A stretch of 64,000 bases of DNA. It comes from Craterostigma plantagineum (lineage: Eukaryota > Streptophyta > Magnoliopsida > Lamiales > Linderniaceae). Positions 56,851 through 64,000 of this stretch are shown piece by piece. The stretch is from NCBI GenBank assembly GCA_027422505.1, contig JAPQWV010000018.1, positions 12,232,001 through 12,296,000 of the forward strand, read 5' to 3'. A program made the position numbers and the translations under genes. Position 1 is the stretch's first letter. Every line of letters starts with the position of its first letter. Under the pieces are notes generated by a model. It ran no database searches and was not told where the DNA came from. It was given only the letters and a program-made list of their open reading frames with translations.

Positions 56851-58622
56851 TTAGTTTCTTTTCCCATCACTCAACTTCCTACGCTTGCTGCTAACAGCAT
56901 TAACACTACTACTACTACTACTAGGGACTTCTGTGACACCGGCCGAAAAATCATCGCCGCCGGCGATGTCACTCGAATACTTTTTAATCCTCAAAGAGAT
57001 AAGTATGCTAGAAAGAATGCCAAGAAGAGGAAATAAGTAAGAACAAACGTGTGACTTTTGTTTACCTGAAGCAGAAGCTGCGGCTGCTTTTGCAAGGCTA
57101 CCGAGGGAAGTGTTCTGCAAAATCATGGGAAGGCAACCGATGACAGTTGGGAGTAAGAAGTCGATCAAAAAGCTGACATTGGTAGCAGCCAATGCGTAGT
57201 TTATGACGTAAGACGGGATGGGTGAGAATCGGGCGAGAAGTACAAATTTCCAGCCATCGCGCTCCACTCCTCTTGATAGGATGTGAAAGTACTTGTTGTT
57301 TTGCACCCACTGAGAGGCAGAACCAGAACTTTTGAACAGCAGCCTGTAACAAAAAAGAAAGAGATATAATTCAGAGGACTGAGATGAATGCATTCAAGGG
57401 CTTGGATCAACAGAAGATTGAGGAAAGAGGGTGCGACTCATTTTTCCATGTATTTGTGTGCGACTGAGTTGAAAAAGAAAAAGGAAAAAATGAAATCTTT
57501 GTGAATCTCGGGATGAACTGATGGATTTGAACCAGCTGCAAAATTGGCAGTTCGATCTCTCTAACTAAGCAAGCTTCAGTGAGACATCTTTCATCTAAAA
57601 GCACCTCTTATTCAGATCTTCGACTAGAATGACTAAGGGGCAAAGCATCCCAGAAAAGTTGATAACTATATCGTCTATCCTACTGGGTCAAACAATGTTT
57701 TTTTCTCAAAGCTCCTTTGGCTTCTTGGTCATAGAAAGTTAACAAAAGCTTCAGGTGTTTTTACTCGTATAACTGCTAATGGACGAAAATGGAGGCGACA
57801 GGAGAGAGTAAAGAGAAGAAATTGGTTGACCTCACAATCTTCAAGAGCCATTATAGAACGCATATGTCCTAGTATATCACATTAATACCATATAATTGGC
57901 GCAGCACATTCATATCAGTCGCATAACCTAAGCAATACTTCTGCTCGAAACTCGGAAGTGTTTTGGGAAATTGAGTAAAGGGGGATGCCTCATCAATTCC
58001 AATTGTGCCTAAATAGTCCACGAAGGTATTAAACAAACAGAAGCTTAAGAGGACCTAAATCGCCAAAGCAGAGTATGATTAACCTCTTCATTCAACAATG
58101 GAATACCGCTGATCTCTGCTATGCCAATCTCATCAGTGTCACAACTCACAATATTTTTCAAACACTCAGATTTGAACAGACACCGCATAAACTCAACGAC
58201 CCACCAGATGAGCCGGCGATCGTCAAATATGGCATAACCTCGAAAAATCCGAGAAAAAAAAATAAGATCGAGACGAAAAAGAAATAAACTTGCCTCCCAA
58301 TCCCAAAGGAGAGAGACGCGCCGAGGATCTTCGCCGAGAAAACGCAAAACAGCGCCTGCAAAAATCCGAACAACATAGAAGCGCCAGCCTCGAAGAATAC
58401 GGCGTAAGGCAGGCAGAGAGCTAAGGTCAGCGTGTGTATCGCCACGTAAGCAGGAATCGCCCAAATCCCTAATCGATCGGACATCTGCTTCAGCCACTGC
58501 ATCATCCAAGTGTTCCACCCAGAATCTCCATCACCATCATGATCCTGATTCATGAATTTCCTCTTGAGTACGATCGCCGCCACGGCTAACACCACGGCTG
58601 AAGCCTTCCACGTCGCTCTCAT
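56851..58622 (-). CDS. TVP38/TMEM64 (VTT/SNARE-associated) membrane protein, 2 exons, GC-AG intron
   Basis: Exon 1 is 58622-58294 and exon 2 is 57343-56851, together 822 nt (273 aa). The intron donor is GGGAG|GCAAGT and the acceptor TTACAG|GCTG. Using this GC donor gives GASLSFGIGRLLFKSSGSA, matching the family. The only GT nearby would add residues and shift the frame. Hydrophobic segments lie at about residues 3-20, 50-75, 78-105, 145-175 and 205-225. The conserved VTT-domain signature includes ARFSPIPSYVINYALAAT and LPTVIGCLPMILQNTSLGS. Family members (yeast Tvp38, human TMEM64, DedA in bacteria) are endomembrane proteins linked to lipid scrambling or trafficking. The exact plant role is not known to me. 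The tail is Ser-rich and basic. Confidence 0.9.
57344..58293 (-). other. GC-AG intron of the TVP38-like gene
   Basis: A 950-bp intron starting GCAAGT, a donor with strong U1 complementarity that compensates for the GC, and ending TTTTTGTTACAG. No nested gene is recognised inside. Confidence 0.8.
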
Positions 58623-58767
58623 TTTTGTTTATCTCTTCTACTCCAATCGGTTGGGCGTCTTTCCGTTAGGTAAAGGTTAGGTGTGAAGTCGTTGGTTATT
58701 TCTTCTCCCTAGAAGTTAGAACGTTTTTCGGTCTTTGCGATTGATAGAAACTTCTTCGGCCCAATAA

Positions 58768-59382
58768 GGCCTTCCTCGATGCTAAACCCAAAAAGGTAGG
58801 TTTTTTGTGTATCACATCAGCGCCACCTCAAAAGTAAAAAACCTCTACCTCCAAAACAAAATTTCTTCCCAACTATAAAACCCAAAAAGTAGGTTTTTGG
58901 GATCTCTTTAATTTCATTTAATTTTATTTAATTAACCAATTTGATTTATTAATTTTCGAAATAATGTATAAATAATTATATTTCATATTATTTAATTTAA
59001 TAAAAAATTTCATTACATAATAAAACAAATTTTTATTTATTTATTTGAAATATAAAAGAAATAAATATTTTTAACACATTAAAATTTTATTCGTAAAAAA
59101 TAAAAAAATTAATAAATATTAATAAACAAATATTAATATAGGATAAAGATTAAAAACCATCACATCACATAATGTATTGTTTATATATTAATTTTATTTC
59201 CAATATCTATTTTCTCATATTTTTTATAAATATATATTAAAAGCTGACACGCACACCCAAAAAACCCAGGTTTATTCTACTAGCCTCTCAAAAAACCTAC
59301 AACATCTCACAATGCAAAAAACCTCTATTTTACAGGTTTTTTCTCTCTCCTACTCATAAAAAGCCTAGCATTGAGGAAGGCC
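58768..59382. mobile_element. PIF/Harbinger-like MITE
   Basis: Terminal inverted repeats GGCCTTCCTCGATGCT and AGCATTGAGGAAGGCC bracket a 615-bp AT-rich interior with internal inverted AAAAAACCTC blocks. The 3-bp duplication TAA sits on both sides (58765-58767 and 59383-59385), as expected for Harbinger/Tourist elements. It is non-coding and lies about 146 bp upstream of the TVP38-like start codon. Confidence 0.8.
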
Positions 59383-59385
59383 TAA

Positions 59386-59956
59386 GATGTATTAAGCCCA
59401 AATGTCCAACGGCCCAATAAAATAAATAAGGCCCAATTGTTTACCGGCCCAGTTTTGTTCCAACGGAGGTGAAAATCTCTAGGACGACCCCATCAAGGCC
59501 GTTGAGTTAGTGAAGCAATTCACCGAACACATGGTGTGCAGATTAGGCAGCTCCAAATTTGTCCCAAAACGCCAAATTCGTTGCAGGGAATAAGTATGAT
59601 TTCTCCTACCCAATCATTTCTTTCAATCAGCCCTCTCATTTGCTAGTTTAATCCGATAGAGAATGGCCTTAGATCACCTCTCGAGGATGTGAAGAGTCCT
59701 TTTATGGGGGGTGTAAGGATCATCAATGTGAATGAGAGAGATGATAATAAACCATCAAGAGTTTGTGTTAGAAGCAGATGGTGTAATGGTAACTTTGACG
59801 GCCCTCATTTGAGGAAAGAGTATATGGGGTTCTTGTTGGGAAGAGAAGGCAATGGAAGCCCATGCTCGATGCAATAGAAGAAAGATAAAAGCATCACAAG
59901 AAGAAACTAAGAGAGGAATGGCAACATTATTGGATCACAAACGTATAGAGACAGAG
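59386..59956. other. Unassigned sequence before the copia LTR
   Basis: A plus-strand frame of about 60 codons at 59689-59877 might be a fragment of an older retroelement, but no domain can be named. Confidence 0.35.
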
Positions 59957-60513
59957 TGTTACGATATGTGCGGAAATCCCCGATAATTATTTTGCCCGAA
60001 AAATGAAAATAATAAATAAAAGAGACGAAAAGATAAATTTCGACAGTGAACACGAGATTTACGTGGTTCGGTCAACCTACGTCCACGGGCCGGAGGGTAG
60101 AACTTTATTATGTGGAGATATTACAACTGACGTGATACAAAAGCAATTATACAACTATGAGTAAGCTACAAAGAAATATAGGAGAAGAGGTGACCGAGGA
60201 ATAAACCCTAGCTGAGTGTTTCGTGGCGTGCGGCAATATTTCTCTTCGTCGAACATTGCTATTTATAAGCAAACGTTTGCCTTATTTTTTCTTGTGAATA
60301 TTTGACCTTCCATGTGAATATATCAATGAGAAGTCTAGCACACCATAGCCGTAAAGGAGAAGCAAACACAATAGCATACACGTGGCTTTTTTCCTTTTTC
60401 TCATTAGTGCACATTTGCTTTGACCATTTGTTGTTGGCGCCTCACATCAACAATGTGATTCTCCTCTTCCCATGTGTTGAATATTTAACACCCACGTGCA
60501 AGCTCACCTAACA
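59957..60513 (-). repeat. LTR of the decayed copia element
   Basis: TG...CA bounded, with the polypurine tract adjoining its inner end at 60514-60526. The matching LTR is not in this window. Confidence 0.8.
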
Positions 60514-60712
60514 AATCTCCACCTTGAGCTTGATTCCGAAAATTACTCCACCTTAATTAGTAACACCTTTAGTCACTATCTCTGTCTCCCTCCGTCCATA
60601 GCCGCGACGGGCTAGTTCACCATTTTTAAAATACCAATCGAGTCCAAGCAATGCTTTAACTTGGAAACTGGAAGAGCTTTCTTAAACAAATCCGCAGGAT
60701 TATCATTCCAGT

Positions 60713-63515
60713 TTATCTTCTTGATAAGCGCCTTCTTATTTGCAATGCTATCACGAATAAATGATACTGAACATCAATATGTTTAGTCATTTCGTGATAC
60801 ATCGGATCCTTAGTCAAATGAATCGCACTTTGACTATCATAAAAAATCATAATAACTCCCTGATTCTGAGTTAATTCGTCGAATAACCGTGTCAACCATA
60901 ATGCTTCCTTGATCGCATCAGTAACCGCCATGTATTCTGCTTCAGTAGTAGATAACGCCACTACATGTTGTAGAGTTGCTTTGCAGCTAACTGCACAACC
61001 TCCAATAGAAAATACATAACCAGTAAGAGACCGTCGTTTATCGAGATCACCTGCGTAGTCTGAATCAACGAAGCCAACGAGAGTATCACTGTTTCTGCCA
61101 AACTCCAAACAAATGTACCCTTCAAGTATCTGAGAATCCACTTCACTGCTTGCCAGTGTTCTTTCCCTGGGATAGCCATATACCTGCTAACAACACTAAC
61201 GGCCTATGAAATATCAGGACGTGTACATATCATTGCATACATAATACTGCCGACTGCGCTCGAGTAGGGAACTCGTGCCATATACACTTCTTCCTCATCT
61301 GATGATGGTGACTGAGCAGCGCATAGCCTAAAATGGCTAGCAAGAGGAGTGCTAACTGGTTTGGCATTGTTCATGCCAAATCTCTTCAAAACCTTTCTGA
61401 GGTAACTTTCCTGGGTCAGGAGTAACTTACCAGCTCCTCTATCACGTCTAATCTCCATACCAAGAATCTTCTTAGCTGCTCCTAAATATTTCATCTCAAA
61501 TTCACCATTCAATAAGGTCTTCAACTAATGAATTTGTGCAAGATTCTTAGCCGCAATGAGCATGTCATCAACATATAATAACAGATAAATGAACGAACTG
61601 TCATTTAATTTCCGAAAGTAAACAACTATCATACTTGCTCCTGGAGAAACCATGACCCAACATGAAAGAATCAAACTGTTTATACCACTGTCTTGGAGAC
61701 TGCTTTAATCCATATAGGGATTTCTTTAACAAACAAACTTGGTCTTCATTGCCTTCAACTATGAAGCCTACAAGTTGCTTCATAGAAATCTGTTCATCTA
61801 AATCGCCATGTAAGAATGCCGTCTTGACGTCGAGCTGTTCTAACTCCAAATCATACATGGCAACGAATGCAAGTAATACACGAAAAGAGCTATGTCTAAC
61901 AACATGCGAGAATACGTCATTAAAATCAACACCTTGTACTTGCCTATAGCCTTTTGCGACTAATCGTGTCTTATACCTTGCATCGTCAGAACTAGATAAA
62001 CCTTCTTTCTTCTTGATCCGACTATTTTGTTTATCTGCAGTGACGACACAAGAATCCAAGTATTATTCTTGTGCAGAGACTTCATTTCTTCATTCATTGC
62101 TACCAGCCACTTATCAGACTTAGCATCGCCAATTGCCTCCGAATAGGTAGAAGGTTTGCCGCCTCCACCTGTTTCTTGTGCCACTGATAAAGCACACGAA
62201 ACCAAATTTACGTACCGCTGTGGTAGTCGAATCTCTCGTCTCTGCCTATCTCTGGCTATAGAATATTCATGCTCGGTGCTCTCATCTTCATCATGATCTG
62301 AATCAGGTTATGGCTCATCCTCTTCTTGATCTGTTGAACTCGTAGCAGGATCTTCAAAAATATCTTTGTTGATCTCAAGCTCCACCTCGTTCTGTACACT
62401 ATCATTCCCTTCTTGATTAGAGGGATTAATAGACTCTTTTGAAGGATTTTAACATAGAAGACTCGTCAAATGTAACATCTCTGAATTTGGGTGACTTGGG
62501 ATCAGGATTATATAGTCTATATCCTTCACCCCTGAAGCGACCGAGAAAAATACACTTTTTAGCTCTATGCTCTAACTTTCCCTCGTTTACGTGCATATAC
62601 GCTGGGCACCCAAATATTCGTAAGTTGGAGTAATCAGCAGGAGTACCTGACCATACTTCCTCAGGAGTCTGAAATTGATCGGTGAACACGGTGAGCGGTT
62701 GACAATATAACATACTGCGGCGATAGCTTCAGCCCAAAAATCATTTGTCAACCCAGCGGGAGATCATACATCAAGCTCTCTCTAAAAGCATCCGGTTCAT
62801 TCGCTCGGAAACACCATTTTGTTGAGGCGTCATTCAAACAGTGTGATGTCGAGCAATACCTTCATTTTTGCAGAACTCATTGAACTCACTTCCGCAAAAT
62901 TCTAAGCCATTATCTGTCCGCAACCGCTTGATCTGTTTCCTGTCTGCTTTTCAATCAAATCTTTCCATTGTTTAAATGTTAGGAAAACATCACTTTCCCA
63001 CTTGAGAAAATAGACCCAAACTTTCTTTGAAAAATCATCAATGAAAGTCAACATGTATCTTGCACCACCTTTGGACGGAACACAAGAAGGACCCCATATA
63101 TCAGAATGAATATAGTCCAAAGTACCTTTCGTCCTGTGGACAGCTGGCGATTTGAAGCTGACTCGTTTCTGCTTTCCAAAAATACAGTGTTCGCAAAAGT
63201 CCATCTTACCCGTACTTTGACCGCAAAGTAGGCCCCGCTTGCTTAAAATTATCAAGCATTTTTCTCCCATGTGTCCAAGTCGCATATGTCATAATCTCGT
63301 GGTATCAACCTCCGGGGATGTCGAAATTGCAGCGGAACCTGTAACAGTAGCTCCCTGCAGAATATATAAATTTTCAGACCTGCAAGCTTTAATCACGACA
63401 AGGCACCTCTTGCAATTTTCAAAACTCCAGCTTCACCTGAGAACCTGCACCCTTGAGATTCAAATGTGCCTAAAGAGACAAGATTTCTCTTCATATCTGG
63501 AACCAACGTTTTAAA
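60713..63515 (-). pseudogene. copia pol relic (protease tail, integrase, RT, RNase H)
   Basis: In minus orientation the order is protease tail (LVPDMKRNLVSLGTFESQGC), pre-integrase RLGHMGEK and [15 protein letters not shown]. The integrase core follows with [12 protein letters not shown] and YIHSDIWGP, then RLYNPDPKSPKFRDVTFDE. RT contains LDVKTAFLHGDLDEQI and LKKSLYGLKQSPRQW, and RNase H has SDYAGDLDKRRS, EAEYMAV and DSQSAIHL. The text resembles the Tork (Tnt1/Tto1) branch. At least six frame changes or stops break it, and the catalytic YVDD falls in a gap between frames near 61580. Confidence 0.85.
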
Positions 63516-64000
63516 ACGCATGTTGCGCACTGCGTCGCGTTTTTGTTCCAATAGCGCGTAGCGTAAATAGCGTAGCGTATTGCGTGAGTATTTCGAGCCA
63601 ACCAATTTCAATAAAAAAAATAATAAAATTAAACACACATCATATTTAAATGTTATTTTTATATCTAAATCAGTATTACGAGCTCTGAGACGACATTAAA
63701 AATAACTACTAAAAATTTGGCGAACTTAGCTTAGAGGATGTAGTTTCAAAAATAATTTTAGTGATATAAAAAATATAAGATATGCATGTCATTTTGATCG
63801 TTGTTGAACAAAGAAAAATTAGATAATTTATTTATTTTTATCATGTAAATTACATTATATAATTGGTTTTTGTGATCTGATGGAAGTCATAATAGTTAGA
63901 AAAAGTGAAAAATAAAAATAATATATGTTTTTCACGTGAAAGTACATTGTCAATAATATCTCTCTAGTCTCTTCCACGTCATAATAATAATAATAAGTGT
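63516..64000. other. AT-rich repeat-like sequence at the window edge
   Basis: It begins with GTTTTAAAACGC and a run of GCGTAGCGTA phrases (63512-63590), a pattern seen at ends of some plant DNA elements. The part near 63765-63850 (AATATAAGATATGCATGTCATTTTGATCG) closely resembles the interior of the foldback MITE at 48845-48905. It probably belongs to a related repeat cut by the window edge. Confidence 0.45.

Larger units (their letters stand above)
59957..63515 (-). mobile_element. Decayed Ty1/copia element, 3' LTR and partial pol
   Basis: A 557-bp LTR (59957-60513, TGTTACG...CTAACA) is followed inward by the minus-strand purine tract CAAGGTGGAGATT and by pol in minus orientation. Gag and the 5' LTR are missing. 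The coding part stops abruptly near 63512, where unrelated AT-rich sequence begins (GTTTTAAAACGC). The downstream sequence is therefore another insertion or a deletion junction. Confidence 0.85.

Noticed and set aside
57407..57604. Small frame and tRNA-like phrase (GATTTGAACC) within the TVP38-like intron
   Set aside because: No cloverleaf can be drawn with an acceptor stem and anticodon arm, and the frame has no known domain.

Overview
This is nuclear DNA of a flowering plant, most likely a eudicot. The single-copy genes have many short AT-rich introns with plant-type splice sites. The rest is dominated by plant transposon families: Mutator-like elements (MULEs), Ty1/copia and Ty3/gypsy chromovirus elements, a non-coding LTR element, a Cassandra TRIM, a Helitron remnant and MITEs. 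I cannot name the species.

Five ordinary genes can be modelled. They are a 10-exon chloroplast-type DUF1350 alpha/beta-hydrolase (8669-12560, +), a single-exon METTL13-like methyltransferase (17489-18721, -), an RFL-type P-class PPR protein (44195-45969, -), a four-exon xyloglucan endotransglucosylase/hydrolase (53625-55307, -) and a two-exon TVP38/TMEM64 (VTT-domain) membrane protein with a GC-AG intron (56851-58622, -). They do unrelated housekeeping or cell-wall jobs and form no pathway.

Layout: 281-8591 is an apparently intact 8.3-kb MULE with convergent genes for a Ulp1-like protease and a MURA-type transposase. It sits 69 bp upstream of the DUF1350 start codon. 13572-17309 is a second, decayed MULE carrying a plant-mobile-domain (PMD) pseudogene. 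17876-22114 is a 2.1-kb tandem duplication whose copies differ almost only by homopolymer indels. 23235-42061 is a four-level nest: a MULE with ~280-bp inverted repeats contains a very young copia element (24150-28632) and a chromovirus (28668-41724), and the chromovirus is split by a non-coding LTR element (29779-37373) full of hairpin-forming tandem repeats. Every level has matching target-site duplications. 42542-43533 and 48403-49144 are foldback elements. 47640-48100 is a copia relic, 50380-52033 a Helitron Rep relic cut by a Cassandra TRIM (52036-52660), 58768-59382 a Harbinger-like MITE, and 59957-63515 a decayed copia element.

Three points deserve most attention. The non-coding LTR element holds tandem repeats whose stem bases change in a compensatory way, which suggests selected RNA or DNA structure. 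The two larger MULEs carry dense subterminal arrays of related ACTCG-core words. Single-base homopolymer frameshifts recur in otherwise good genes, which together with the duplication points to long-read consensus and assembly error rather than biology.
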